The notes: generated from the letters alone by a model not told the origin. Positions 54,673-63,640 are shown, counted from the stretch's first letter. The stretch: 64,000 nucleotides of DNA from Thioclava sediminum (GCF_002020355.1 NZ_MPZV01000001.1:930001-994000), one strand, 5' to 3'. Numbers and translations are program-made.

Positions 54673-55397
54673 TACTGTGCCTCCTGCTGGGAGTCGGAAT
54701 TGGATGCGGGGTTGGGCGAGCCACTGGCGCCTGCCTTCGCGCCGGAGCCGGCTCCGCTGTCTGCGCCTTGCGCTTTGCGGGCGGCGTCGACGCTGTCGGC
54801 CTCGCCCTTGGCATAGGCCAGCCATGCCGGATCGGGATCTTGCAGCTCGTAGCTGGATTTGGGCTGGTACTCCCAGCTCGTGGCTTCCTCGGGGAGGTCC
54901 GAGGCATCGACACCGTCGGGCACCGCTTCCCACCAGCCGGCACCGCCGGAGGGGTAAGTCTGCAGGGGCACGATGTCACTGACTTTGGTCAGGGCCTGCG
55001 CCTCGAGGAAGGTCGCGAATTCGGCATCGTCTTTCAGGATGCGTGCTGAGGGGGAGCCGGTGAATCCGAGATACCACGGCTTCGCGATGCTCAGCGCGAG
55101 GGTGGTCTGGTCGTCGCTTAGCCCGTCGATCGCGGCGGCGCGGTCCTTGCCGTCGAACGCTTTAGCGAGCCCGTCCAGCTTGCCGGCAAAGTCTGCATCG
55201 CTATCGCTCAGCAGCTTTTCGATCCGCGCGGCGGTTTCCTTCGAGAGGCTGTCATTGCCGCAGATCGCGCGGCTCACGGAAAGAAAGGCATCGCTAGGCG
55301 CGGCGCTATCGGCAGCGCGGGCGAAACCAGGTGTCAAACTTGCAAGTGGCACGGTGCCTGCCAGGGCGATTAGGAAACGTCTGCGGTCGAGGCTCAT
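54672..55397 (-). CDS. Small subunit of gluconate/sorbitol dehydrogenase (subunit 3 family)
   Basis: The 241-residue protein begins with a Tat signal (LDRRRFLIALAGTVPLAS) cut near ARAAD. Core features are AFLSVSRAICGNDSLSKE, WYLGFTGS, VPLQTYPSGGAGWWEAVPDG and DPDPAWLAYAKGEAD, typical of the small chaperone-like subunit that co-exports the flavoprotein. The last 35 residues are a low-complexity Gly/Ala/Ser/Gln tail not usual in the family. It is the first gene of the operon; its TAA overlaps the GMC start by one base. Confidence 0.9.
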   Translation of the reverse strand: MSLDRRRFLIALAGTVPLASLTPGFARAADSAAPSDAFLSVSRAICGNDSLSKETAARIEKLLSDSDADFAGKLDGLAKAFDGKDRAAAIDGLSDDQTTLALSIAKPWYLGFTGSPSARILKDDAEFATFLEAQALTKVSDIVPLQTYPSGGAGWWEAVPDGVDASDLPEEATSWEYQPKSSYELQDPDPAWLAYAKGEADSVDAARKAQGADSGAGSGAKAGASGSPNPASNSDSQQEAQ

Positions 55398-55773
55398 GGC
55401 ATCCTCCTCCCGGGGCTAAAAACGGAGCGTAAGCAACAGCCATGCGCAGTGACCCTCAATCCCCGCGCAAACACGCGGATGGAGCGGTCGGATCGTGGCT
55501 GCCTTCGTCATAATCGTGACGCTTTCACGCATTCGGGGTGGCGTAGTTTGACGGTAGGGCCGCAGTCGGGGCCAGCAACCGCCCGCTACCGCACGTTATC
55601 GTCAAGGAACAAAGGCCGCGGGATGCGCGTTCGATATCCCCTCACGTATTCCCACCAACGAACGCGGCCGCATCTGAAATCGGCCCGGTCACCGGGATGT
55701 GCGCGCCACGCCCGGAACCCCGCGAAGGCACCTCGCATTCGGCCAGCAACACCCTCACGAACAGGAGCAGAGC
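55398..55773. other. Divergent intergenic region, flavin dehydrogenase / beta-hydroxyacid dehydrogenase-like gene
   Basis: This 376-bp region should carry the leftward promoter of the flavin dehydrogenase operon and a rightward one. A perfect GGAAC-N17-CGTT lies at 55606-55631. Nothing else coding or structured is recognised. Confidence 0.45.
55606..55631 (+). promoter_or_regulatory. Perfect EcfG-type promoter (GGAAC-N17-CGTT)
   Basis: GGAAC 55606-55610, 17-nt spacer, CGTT 55628-55631, in a non-coding gap 142 bp before the ATG at 55774. The leader would be about 135 nt. Confidence 0.5.
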
Positions 55774-56634
55774 ATGGCAAAAATCGCATTTCTAGGCATG
55801 GGCGCGATGGGCTCGCGGATGGCGCGGACCCTTCTGGATGCGGGCCACGATCTGATCGTCTGGAACCGGACGCCCGAGCGCTGCGCGCCGCTCGTCGAGG
55901 CCGGTGCCACACAGGCCGACACCCCGCGCGACGCCGCAGCACAGGCCGAGTTCACGATCTCGATGCTGCGCGATACCGAGGTCTCGCGCGAGGTCTGGTG
56001 CGACCCGGAAACCGGCGCTTTCGCCGGGCTTCCCGAGGATGCCATCGCGATCGAAAGCTCGACCATCACCCCGGAGGGAGCCGCAGAGCTTGGCAGCTAC
56101 GCCATCGCGCAGCAGCGGCGTTTTGTCGAAGCGCCGGTTTCCGGCACGCTGCCGCAAGCCGAGAACGGTGTGCTGGTCTATTTCCTCGGCGGCGAGGCCG
56201 AGACCGCAGGCCGTGTGCATGACGTGCTGGACCCGCTGGCCAAGGCGCAGCACCATGTCGGCACCTGGGGCATGGGCGCGCGGATGAAGCTCGCCACGAA
56301 TGCGATGCTGGGCGTTCAGGTCGCCGCCTGGGCGGAGATCATTCCGATGCTGGAGCGCGGCGGCATGGATGTCGATCTTGCGCTGGAGGCGTTGTCCTCC
56401 ACCCCGATCTGGACGCCGAACGCGCCCTATATCACCGGCACGATGCAGCGCTCGGATTTCACGCCGCAATTCCCGGTCGATCTGATCTCGAAGGACTTCC
56501 GCTATGCCATCGCCGAGGGCGGGGACGCACGGATGCCGATGACCGAGGCCGCGAAACGCCTCTTTGCGCGGGCCAGCGAGGCCGGTCATGGCGCAGAGAA
56601 CATGACCGGCGTCGTGCAGGTGAACCGCGACTGA
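55774..56634 (+). CDS. NAD(P)-dependent beta-hydroxyacid dehydrogenase family oxidoreductase
   Basis: ATG 55774 with ACAGGAG upstream; 286 residues. The N-terminal Rossmann domain has IAFLGMGAMGSRMARTLLDA and VWNRTPER, where Arg after Asn favours NADP(H). The substrate-binding segment is FVEAPVSGTLPQAENGVLVY and the catalytic Lys lies in MKLATNAMLGVQ. It belongs to the 3-hydroxyisobutyrate/6-phosphogluconate/glyoxylate-reductase superfamily. Substrate cannot be assigned. It is convergent with the hydroxylase gene 7 bp away. Confidence 0.93.
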   Translation: MAKIAFLGMGAMGSRMARTLLDAGHDLIVWNRTPERCAPLVEAGATQADTPRDAAAQAEFTISMLRDTEVSREVWCDPETGAFAGLPEDAIAIESSTITPEGAAELGSYAIAQQRRFVEAPVSGTLPQAENGVLVYFLGGEAETAGRVHDVLDPLAKAQHHVGTWGMGARMKLATNAMLGVQVAAWAEIIPMLERGGMDVDLALEALSSTPIWTPNAPYITGTMQRSDFTPQFPVDLISKDFRYAIAEGGDARMPMTEAAKRLFARASEAGHGAENMTGVVQVNRD

Positions 56635-56641
56635 GGCGCCC

Positions 56642-58525
56642 TCAGCCTGCCGATTGCGGGATCAGGATGCGGTCGAAGAAATCCGCGACCGTATCCACCG
56701 CATCGAGCGGCAAGACCTGCGCGACATATTGATCGGGCCGCAGCACCAGCAAGGCGCCCTGCGCCCGGTCGATGCCGCGCAGGTCGAAGATGTCGGGACC
56801 GGGGACGGCGGGGCAGAAGGCTTTCTCGTAATCGACCAGCCCGTAACGCCCCTTCTTGGGACGCAGGAGCGCGGGCAGCGCCTCGATGCGCATCTCGCGA
56901 TGGGGCGTCTGGAAGACCGCGCGCAGGTCGACGACGCTGTCGATATCCGCGCCCTCGGGCGTAAAGCGGTGAAGTAGTCCCTCCGGCCCATCGAGCCGGT
57001 CGCATAGCTGCGCGATCGCCCCACCCGTCTCGCCTGTGTCGCCCGTCGGCGCAAACGCCAAAAGCCGCCAGCGCCCGTCCGCCTTGAACGCATGGCCCAC
57101 CTGCACCGGCTTCGCATCCGCCAAGCGCACCACCGGCGCGGAGTGGAAACGCTTGCCCACGACCTGCCCGGCGGCCAGCGCCTGATGCGCGGCGTCGCCA
57201 ATCAGAAGCCCCGGCGCGTATTGCGTCTCGACCCCGGCGGTATAGCGCCCGTGTTTCTGGAAATAGGCCTGAAACTGCGCCTCTTCCTCCTTGGTCTGCG
57301 GCTTCGCGCTGAACAGCCGCGCCATGTCGCGGTCGAAATCGATCAGTTCCTGCGCCTTGGCCTGACGTTCCTCGGAATAGCTCTGCAGAAGCTCGGGCCG
57401 TGCCTGTCCGCGCAGCACGGCGGCCAGTTTCCAGCCGAGGTTGAACGTGTCGGCCATCGAGACGTTCATCCCCTGCCCCGCCTTCGGGCTATGGGTGTGG
57501 CAAGCATCGCCCGCTATGAAGATGCGCGGCTCGGTCGCGCCGTCGCCGTCCCTGTCGCTGTCGTCGAACCCGTCGCAGACACGCTGGCCGATCTCATAGG
57601 CCGACCACCACGCGACCTCCTTCACCTCCAGAGAATAGGGCGCGAGGATCGCCTGCGCCTTCTCGATCAGCATCTCGGCGCTGACATTGCGGTCGGCGGC
57701 GCGCTCATCGCCATGCAGCGCGTCGAGCTCGATATAGAGCCGCACCAGATAGCCGCCCTCGCGCGGGATGATCAGGATGCTGCCCTCGGTTGCCGACTGG
57801 ATCGCCGCCTTGAGCCGGATATCGGGGAAGTCGGTGACCGGCAGCACATCCATCACGCCCCAAAGCTGGCGCGCGGATTCGCCGTGCAATTCGTGCCCGA
57901 TGGATTTGCGCACCGTGCTGCGCGCGCCGTCGCAGCCGACGACATAGCGCGCGCGGATCGTCTCGGTCTCGCCTGGCGCATCGAGGCAGTCGAATGTCGC
58001 GACCAGCGGGTAATCGGGGTCGTCGGTGCGGGTGAGCGTGGTCAGCGCGCGGTCGTAGTCGGGGGTCAGACGGCGCGCGCCGTTGCGCATCGTCTCGAGG
58101 TAGAAATCATGGACCCGCGCCTGATTGAGAATGACATGCGGCATCTCTGAGAGGTCATCGGCCACGTCCTGAATCCGGTCGGCGCGTTGCAGCCCCTCGC
58201 CTTGCGCACCGGGCCGCCAGAAGGCGACCTCGTTCACCCAATAGCCTTCCTTCATCACCTTTTCGGCGAAGCCGAAAGCCGCGAACATCTCGACCGAGCG
58301 GCAGGCGATGCCGTCCGCCTGCCCGACTTCGAGCGGGCCGGGTTTGCGCTCGTTGATGCGCACGGAAATCTCGGGGAAGGCCGCGAGCTGCGCCGCAAGC
58401 GTCAGCCCCGCCGGGCCGCAGCCGACGATGAGCACATCGACCGTGTCGAGCGTCTCCCCCGCCTGCGGATGACGCGGCGCGATGGCCGGATCGCCGGTAG
58501 TGAACCCGTTCAGATGAAACTGCAT
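56642..58525 (-). CDS. FAD-dependent aromatic hydroxylase (3-hydroxybenzoate 4-monooxygenase/phenol hydroxylase type)
   Basis: ATG 58525 with GGGAGG upstream; 627 residues. FAD sites: DVLIVGCGPAGLTLAAQLAA, the DG motif in VVGCDGARSTVRKS and the GD motif in IFIAGDACHTHSPKAGQGMN. GQADGIACRSVEMFAAFG is typical of MobA/phenol 2-monooxygenases, as is the C-terminal thioredoxin-like domain of about 170 residues. It hydroxylates a phenolic ring using NAD(P)H and O2. It is divergent from a MarR-type gene with a palindromic operator between them. No ring-cleavage gene is adjacent. Confidence 0.92.
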   Translation of the reverse strand: MQFHLNGFTTGDPAIAPRHPQAGETLDTVDVLIVGCGPAGLTLAAQLAAFPEISVRINERKPGPLEVGQADGIACRSVEMFAAFGFAEKVMKEGYWVNEVAFWRPGAQGEGLQRADRIQDVADDLSEMPHVILNQARVHDFYLETMRNGARRLTPDYDRALTTLTRTDDPDYPLVATFDCLDAPGETETIRARYVVGCDGARSTVRKSIGHELHGESARQLWGVMDVLPVTDFPDIRLKAAIQSATEGSILIIPREGGYLVRLYIELDALHGDERAADRNVSAEMLIEKAQAILAPYSLEVKEVAWWSAYEIGQRVCDGFDDSDRDGDGATEPRIFIAGDACHTHSPKAGQGMNVSMADTFNLGWKLAAVLRGQARPELLQSYSEERQAKAQELIDFDRDMARLFSAKPQTKEEEAQFQAYFQKHGRYTAGVETQYAPGLLIGDAAHQALAAGQVVGKRFHSAPVVRLADAKPVQVGHAFKADGRWRLLAFAPTGDTGETGGAIAQLCDRLDGPEGLLHRFTPEGADIDSVVDLRAVFQTPHREMRIEALPALLRPKKGRYGLVDYEKAFCPAVPGPDIFDLRGIDRAQGALLVLRPDQYVAQVLPLDAVDTVADFFDRILIPQSAG

Positions 58526-58590
58526 AGCGCGCCCTCCCAATTGATATGCATACTTACCATTACCGGAAAGGCTGGCGCGGCGTCAATATA

Positions 58591-58604
58591 GTAAGTACAC
58601 TTAC
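58591..58604. promoter_or_regulatory. Palindromic operator between hydroxylase and MarR genes
   Basis: GTAAGT-AC-ACTTAC is a perfect 6-bp inverted repeat 31 bp before the MarR ATG. A second half-site ACTTAC lies at 58552-58557, nearer the hydroxylase. The AT-rich surroundings are promoter-like. Confidence 0.65.
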
Positions 58605-58634
58605 CTAAATCACAGAAGACCCGGAGCGCATCCC

Positions 58635-59066
58635 ATGCCGAACGAATTTGAAACCATGCCCGGCCACCTGATCCGGCGGCTGAACCAGCGCTCGACTGCT
58701 GTGTTCCAGAAGCGGATCAAGGACGCCCCGGTGGAACTGACCTCGGTGCAATTCGCGGCGCTCGACGCGCTGTCGCGCGAGCCGGGAATGGATCAGGCGC
58801 AGCTGGCCGCGCGCATCGCCTATGACCGCGCGACGATCGGCGACGTGGTGAAGCGGCTGGTGCAGAAGGGGCTGGTGGCGCGGGCCGTCAGCGAGACGGA
58901 TCGGCGCGCCCGCAGCCTGCATCTGACGCCGGAAGGGACCGCGGCACTGGAGGGTGCGCGGCCCGTGGTGACGCGGCTGCAGGCGGAAATCCTGGAAGGG
59001 TTGAGCGAGGAAGAGGCAGCGCAGTTCATTGCGCTTGCCCGCAAGGCTGTCGCCCCGCAGGACTGA
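58635..59066 (+). CDS. MarR-family transcriptional regulator
   Basis: The 143-residue protein has the MarR winged helix: LTSVQFAALDALSREPGMDQ, LAARIAYDRATIGDVVKRLV as recognition helix, and the wing KGLVARAVSETDRRARSLHL with the conserved DxRxR (DRRAR). Terminal helices mediate dimerisation. It is divergent from the aromatic hydroxylase and very likely represses it in the absence of an aromatic inducer through the palindrome at 58591-58604. Confidence 0.94.
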   Translation: MPNEFETMPGHLIRRLNQRSTAVFQKRIKDAPVELTSVQFAALDALSREPGMDQAQLAARIAYDRATIGDVVKRLVQKGLVARAVSETDRRARSLHLTPEGTAALEGARPVVTRLQAEILEGLSEEEAAQFIALARKAVAPQD

Positions 59067-59094
59067 AAAAGGGAGGCGGATCGCGCCGCCTCCC
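59066..59094 (-). terminator. Rho-independent terminator of iorAB
   Basis: On the minus strand GGGAGGCGG-CGCGAT-CCGCCTCCC (9-bp perfect stem) is followed by TTTTT, 25 bp after the iorB stop. It overlaps the last base of the convergent MarR gene. Confidence 0.88.
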
Positions 59095-59118
59095 CCAAGT
59101 CTTTCCGTCTGGACGAGC

Positions 59119-61383
59119 TCAGCCCTTCTTCAGGTCGAGCTTGTCCATCGGCATCGAACGCACGCGCTGCCCGGTCAGCACCGAGACCGCATTCGCGATC
59201 GCCGGCGGCACGGCGGGCAGCGGCGGCTCGCCCACGCCGCCCATCTTCGCGCCGCTCTCGATCACCTTCGCATGGATGCGCGGCGCACGCGCGCCCCCGA
59301 GGATCGGGTAGTAGTCGAAGTTGCGCGCGGTCGGCTCGCCGTTCTTGTAGGCGACCTCTTCGATCAGCGCCTCGGAGGTGCCGAGCGTGGCCGCCCCCAT
59401 GATCTGCGCCTTGATGATCGCCGGGTTCACGATGCTGCCCGGATCGAGCACATCCCAGATGTCATGCACGACGATCTGGCCGTCCTGAATCGAGACCTCG
59501 GCAATCGCCGCGGCCTCGCTGCCGAAGGGCGACGCCATCGCGACACCGCGCGCCCGGCGGGTGCCGTCCTCGGCGTCGAAGGGGCCACGCTTCCAGCCGC
59601 CCGAGAGATCGCCCACGGCTTTGAGCAGATTGGTCAGGCGCTCGTTCCCTTCGAGCAGCTTCATCCGCAGTTCATAGGGATCCTGACCGCCCGCATCGGC
59701 CATCTCGTCGAGGAAGGCCTCATAGAAGAAGTCGTTCATCGAATGGCCGACCGAGCGCCAATAGGCGAGCGAGGTCGGGTTCTCGACATAGTTCTGCGCG
59801 ATGCGGCGATTGGGGATCGCGTAGCTCTTGCCGGTGAGCCCCTCGACGGCCATTGCATCGACCTTGTCGGGGTTATGGCCGTTGAGCGCCTCGGTCGGAC
59901 CTTCACAGGCAGAGATCGCCTCGAGCGCCACGGGCATGCCCTGATCGTCCAGCGCACCACGGAAACGCACCGCCGCCATCGGACGCAGCGGATCGCGCAG
60001 GAATTCCTGCTCGCGCGTCCAGATCACCTTGATCGGCTTGCCGACCTCTTTCGCAAGCTGGACCGCCTGCGGGAAGGGGTTCGCCGCCGGATACAGGAAG
60101 TGCCGCCCGAAGAAACCACCGAGCATCGGCGAGTTGACCTTTACCTGTTCGGGCTTGATGCCAGCCGCATCCGCGATCTGGGCCTGGAACTGCTCGGGCG
60201 CCTGATTTGGCAGCCAGATGTCGAGCGAACCATCCTCATTGAACCGCGCCAGCGTCGAGGCAGGCTCGATCTGGGCGTGGTGCAGGTATTGGCTCTGATA
60301 GGTCGCATCGACCGTCTTCGCAGCCCCGTCGAAGCCCGACGCGATGTCGCCTTCGCTCTCGGCCTCGGTGCCGTCGCCTTTGGTATTGGCCAGTTGCTTG
60401 GCGAACTCCTCGGTCGAGAAATCGGCGGGCATGTAGCGGATCTTGGACTTCTCGTCCTCGCTCGGCTCCTGCCAGTCGACCTTGGCGGCTTCGACCGCCG
60501 TCTTCGCATCCCAGAAGCGCTCGGCCACGACCGCGACAGCCCCGTCGAGCTTATGCACCGACATGACGCCGGCCATGCCCTTCACCTCGTCGAGGTTGCT
60601 GATGTCGCCGGGCTTGAGACCCAGACGCGGCGCGTGCTGGACGGCGGCGTGCAGCATACCGTCGACCTTGGCATCCATCGCATAGATCGCCTTGCCGGTC
60701 GATTTCTCGTAGACGTCGACGCGCTTCACGGGCTCGCCGATCCACTTGAAGTCTTTCGGATCTTTCAGCGTCACGGAGTCGGGGCTCGGCACCTCTTGGT
60801 CGAGCGCGTCGCCCGCCAGCTCGCCATAGCCCAGCGACTTGCCGGAGGCCTTGTGGACCACCTTGCCCGGCTCGGTCGACAGGTCAGACACCGGCGCGTC
60901 GAGCTTCTTCGCCGCCGCTTCCAGCATCATCTGACGCGCCGCCGCGCCCAGCTTTCGCATCGTGTCATAGCTGGTGCGCACCGACATCGAGCCGCCGGTG
61001 ATCCTCATCTTGCCATAGACCACGAGGTAATCGCTGCCCGCGGGCGCGTTCTCGACAATGAAGCTATCGGGGGCCACGTCCATTTCCTCGCCCACGATCT
61101 GCGCCATCGCGGTAAAGACACCTTGCCCGCCTTCGTTGAACGGGCTCAGCAAACGGACCTTGCCGTCTTTGCGCAACTCGAGGAAGGCCGGGACGTTGGC
61201 GCCGGGCGGCATCTTCTGCGCGGCGGCGGCTGCCTTGTTGGGCGCGACGCTCAGGCCGAAGCCCAGCACGAGCGAGCCCGCGGTGATGCCAGCCGAAGCC
61301 AGCAGGAAGCGGCGGCGCGAGACATTCTCGGGCGCGCCGGTCGGGTAGCCGGGATCGGAGATTTTGGGATCGTGGTCGTTCAT
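59119..61383 (-). CDS. iorB: Molybdopterin-binding oxidoreductase subunit (IorB-like)
   Basis: The 754-residue protein has a Tat signal (RRRFLLASAGITAGSLVLG) and the fused Moco domain of isoquinoline 1-oxidoreductase beta-type subunits, with NSPMLGGFFGRHFLYPAA, AYWRSVGHSMNDFFYEAFLD and catalytic Glu in KMGGVGEPPLPAVPPAIAN. Start overlaps the iorA stop (ATGA). With IorA it forms a periplasmic two-subunit hydroxylase or aldehyde dehydrogenase with no FAD subunit, distinct from the PaoABC enzyme at 20-24 kb. No cytochrome gene or XdhC homologue is attached. Substrate unknown. Confidence 0.92.
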   Translation of the reverse strand: MNDHDPKISDPGYPTGAPENVSRRRFLLASAGITAGSLVLGFGLSVAPNKAAAAAQKMPPGANVPAFLELRKDGKVRLLSPFNEGGQGVFTAMAQIVGEEMDVAPDSFIVENAPAGSDYLVVYGKMRITGGSMSVRTSYDTMRKLGAAARQMMLEAAAKKLDAPVSDLSTEPGKVVHKASGKSLGYGELAGDALDQEVPSPDSVTLKDPKDFKWIGEPVKRVDVYEKSTGKAIYAMDAKVDGMLHAAVQHAPRLGLKPGDISNLDEVKGMAGVMSVHKLDGAVAVVAERFWDAKTAVEAAKVDWQEPSEDEKSKIRYMPADFSTEEFAKQLANTKGDGTEAESEGDIASGFDGAAKTVDATYQSQYLHHAQIEPASTLARFNEDGSLDIWLPNQAPEQFQAQIADAAGIKPEQVKVNSPMLGGFFGRHFLYPAANPFPQAVQLAKEVGKPIKVIWTREQEFLRDPLRPMAAVRFRGALDDQGMPVALEAISACEGPTEALNGHNPDKVDAMAVEGLTGKSYAIPNRRIAQNYVENPTSLAYWRSVGHSMNDFFYEAFLDEMADAGGQDPYELRMKLLEGNERLTNLLKAVGDLSGGWKRGPFDAEDGTRRARGVAMASPFGSEAAAIAEVSIQDGQIVVHDIWDVLDPGSIVNPAIIKAQIMGAATLGTSEALIEEVAYKNGEPTARNFDYYPILGGARAPRIHAKVIESGAKMGGVGEPPLPAVPPAIANAVSVLTGQRVRSMPMDKLDLKKG

Positions 61384-61853
61384 TGCGCATCCCCCGCTTT
61401 CGCTGCATCGGTACCGGCAATCGAGGCGATCGTGTCGTTGATCGCGTTATAGGTGCCGCAGCGGCACAGGTTGGTCATAGCTGCCGTGATGTCATCTTCG
61501 GTGGGCTTGTCGTTCGACTTCAGCAGCGAGGTCGCCGCCATCACCTGACCGGACTGGCAATAGCCGCATTGCGGCACTTCCTTGTCGACCCAGGCCTCGA
61601 CGACACGCTTGCCGACGGGGTCGTTCTCGATCTCTTCGATCGTGGTGACTTCGCTGTCGCCGACGGCACTGACGGGCAGGACACAGCTGCGCTGAACCGT
61701 GCCATCAAGCAGCACCGAACAGGCGCCGCATTGTGCGATCCCGCAACCGAATTTCGTGCCGGTCATGCCGAGCTCATCGCGGATCACCCAAAGGAGCGGG
61801 GTATCCGGGCCGGACTGCACGTCGACGGACTTGCCGTTGATTTTCAATTTCAT
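61380..61853 (-). CDS. iorA: 2Fe-2S subunit of IorAB-type molybdoenzyme
   Basis: The 157-residue protein has two 2Fe-2S clusters: TKFGCGIAQCGACSVLLDG with a further Cys in RSCVLPVSA, and QCGYCQSGQVMAATSLL with TNLCRCGTYNAIN. It has no signal peptide and is probably co-exported with the Tat-signalled IorB. It is the first gene of iorAB. Confidence 0.94.
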   Translation of the reverse strand: MKLKINGKSVDVQSGPDTPLLWVIRDELGMTGTKFGCGIAQCGACSVLLDGTVQRSCVLPVSAVGDSEVTTIEEIENDPVGKRVVEAWVDKEVPQCGYCQSGQVMAATSLLKSNDKPTEDDITAAMTNLCRCGTYNAINDTIASIAGTDAAKAGDAQ

Positions 61854-62082
61854 GAATTCCTCCTCGCCGTTTCATCGGTGAGCGCTCGCGCGGCGCTGGT
61901 TGGCCGCTCTCCACCTAGGGCACGAGTGGCGCGAGGCACTAAATTTTCGTGAAAACTTCGCGAGAAGATGGAACCAGTGGGGGTGCCGGCGCGTCAGCGC
62001 GGCGCGGCGCCCTACCCTCGTGTCGATCCCGTGAAGGCAGGGAAACCGCGCGCCGCGCCGGAGGTCTTTGGAAGGCCTGCGC

Positions 62083-62619
62083 TCAGCCGCGCCAGGTGCG
62101 AACCGGGCCGCAATCGACATGCACGAAATGCTCGCTCGGATAGTAGCCGACACCGCCGCCACGGATGCGCAGGGCCACTTTGTGCAGCATGCTGGTCGAG
62201 ACATTCGGATGCGTCAGATCGAGCGCCTCACCCCGCATGTGATAGCTATGCGTTGCACCATGCACGAGGCGGTTCGTCTTGGGGGTGCGGTAGCCCGACA
62301 CCAGCATCAGCGGCGTGCTCTGCTCGAGCATGTTCTGCATGTTGTAGGCGATGTTGACCGTGCGGTTGTCGATCTTCACCTCTTTTTCCTGACGCCAGTC
62401 GCGGGCGATCCGGTAGAACTCGCGCATCGCGTCGTCGTCATACTGGCCCTTCGCGAAATAGACCGCGTCGAAATTCTCGTTGGTATGCGGATTGTGGAAG
62501 CGCAGGCGGCGCTCGTCCGTCTGGCCTGCCTGTGCCGGGGTGACGATGTAGGGGGTTGCGAGGGCGCCCGCCGCGCCCAGGAGAAACTCGCGACGGAGCA
62601 GCCCTGTTGCCTTTGCCAT
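62083..62619 (-). CDS. DUF882 (YcbK-like, M15-type) exported protein
   Basis: ATG 62619 with GAAGGGA upstream; 178 residues. Tat-like signal (LLRREFLLGAAGALATPYI) cut near AQAGQ. The DUF882 core shows LRFHNPHTNENFDAVYF, LMLVSGYRTPKTNRLV, HSYHMRGEALDLTHPNV with the zinc-type H-x6-D pattern, and GGGVGYYPSEHFVHVDCG. The family is related to D-Ala-D-Ala carboxypeptidases, so a peptidoglycan role is likely. No partner gene adjoins. Confidence 0.9.
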   Translation of the reverse strand: MAKATGLLRREFLLGAAGALATPYIVTPAQAGQTDERRLRFHNPHTNENFDAVYFAKGQYDDDAMREFYRIARDWRQEKEVKIDNRTVNIAYNMQNMLEQSTPLMLVSGYRTPKTNRLVHGATHSYHMRGEALDLTHPNVSTSMLHKVALRIRGGGVGYYPSEHFVHVDCGPVRTWRG

Positions 62620-63147
62620 GATAGATGTCCCTTCGAATGCGTGTCGAAGGGCGCAAATTCGAAATTTCGGGGACGAACAAAAGGGCCGCACTGGGTTCCA
62701 TCGATGGAACCGGCAGCCAAATGCCGAGAGCTCAGCAGGGAGTTGCCGACAGACGCCCTCACCTCAAGGTCATCTGAACGGATGTTACCTCTTGAAACCC
62801 GCGCAGCCCTTGCAGGTCACGCAGGCGCGAGGGAGCGCGAGGACAGCCTCACACGGGGGAGAGGCCGGATTTTGGCGTCCGGACACGTGACCGCACCTGA
62901 AACCACCACCCGATTCGCCCCGTGGAGACTTGGACCCCACGAAGACGCAGCAGCTTCGCGGCGCGCCTTTCGGTCACCTGTAAGTCTCGTCCAACGCCGA
63001 ATGTCGACATGGGTTCCCGAAAAAATCGGCGCGCGTGTGGGATTGGTCGCAACCGCAAGCGGGGAACAGCGCGCAGCCGTGGGCGTTCGTCCCTGCGCGC
63101 CCGCCGCGCCCGCCCCTCTTCCTCCGACCGCCGAAAGGATCGCATCC
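62620..63147. other. 528-bp divergent region without a gene
   Basis: This is the longest gap in the window, between DUF882 (leftward) and the deaminase (rightward). I see a short palindrome TTCCATCGATGGAA at 62697-62710 and an EcfG-type promoter at 63063-63087. Reading frames across it have no recognisable domain. A non-coding RNA cannot be excluded. Confidence 0.4.
63063..63087 (+). promoter_or_regulatory. Perfect EcfG-type promoter (GGAAC-N16-CGTT) of the deaminase gene
   Basis: GGAAC 63063-63067, 16-nt spacer, CGTT 63084-63087, 60 bp before the ATG at 63148. Confidence 0.55.
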
Positions 63148-63615
63148 ATGCCCGAGCACCCCACCCCGACCGAACGCGAGGCGATGGCCCGCTTGATCGC
63201 CAAGGCGAAAGAGGCCGCACAGGAGCCGGGCAAGGCGGGGATCGCCGCCGCGATCCTGCGCGACGGGGAGATCATCGCCGAGGGGGAGAACGAGGTGCAT
63301 CTGAACTGCGACCCGACCCGCCACGCCGAAATCGTGGCGATCGCGAAAGCGACACGGGCGCAGGACGACCCGTCGCTCGACGGCTGCGTGCTGCTGACTA
63401 CCCTGCAACCTTGCGAGATGTGCCTCTCGGCGGCACGCTTCGCCGGGATCAAGCGGATCATCTTCGGCGCGCAGAAGGAGAATGTCGCGGGGAAGTATTT
63501 CGTCTTTCCCGATTTGACGCTGACCGAATTCCGCGACGCAGGCGAAGCCTTCGAAGCAATCGGCGGCGTGCTGGAGGAGGATGTCGTCGCGCTCTACGCC
63601 GATGGCGAGGAGTGA
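63148..63615 (+). CDS. Nucleoside deaminase (CMP/dCMP-type zinc deaminase family)
   Basis: ATG 63148 with AAAGGAT upstream; 155 residues. The zinc site is complete: HAEIVAIAKA (His and proton-shuttling Glu) and LQPCEMCLSAARFAG (two Cys). GIAAAILRDGEIIAEGENEV is the substrate-side strand pair. The C-terminus resembles guanine-deaminase/GuaD-like and tRNA-adenosine-deaminase-related proteins more than cytidine deaminase. Which base it acts on is open. Confidence 0.92.
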   Translation: MPEHPTPTEREAMARLIAKAKEAAQEPGKAGIAAAILRDGEIIAEGENEVHLNCDPTRHAEIVAIAKATRAQDDPSLDGCVLLTTLQPCEMCLSAARFAGIKRIIFGAQKENVAGKYFVFPDLTLTEFRDAGEAFEAIGGVLEEDVVALYADGEE

Positions 63616-63640
63616 CGCCTCTCTAAGCTAAGCGGATAGC

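Noticed and set aside
59029-61452. 807-codon rightward frame
   Set aside because: Antisense to iorB; no signal, domain or ribosome site.
62817-63461. 214-codon leftward frame over the deaminase and the gap
   Set aside because: Mostly antisense to the deaminase, whose zinc motifs are intact; biased composition.
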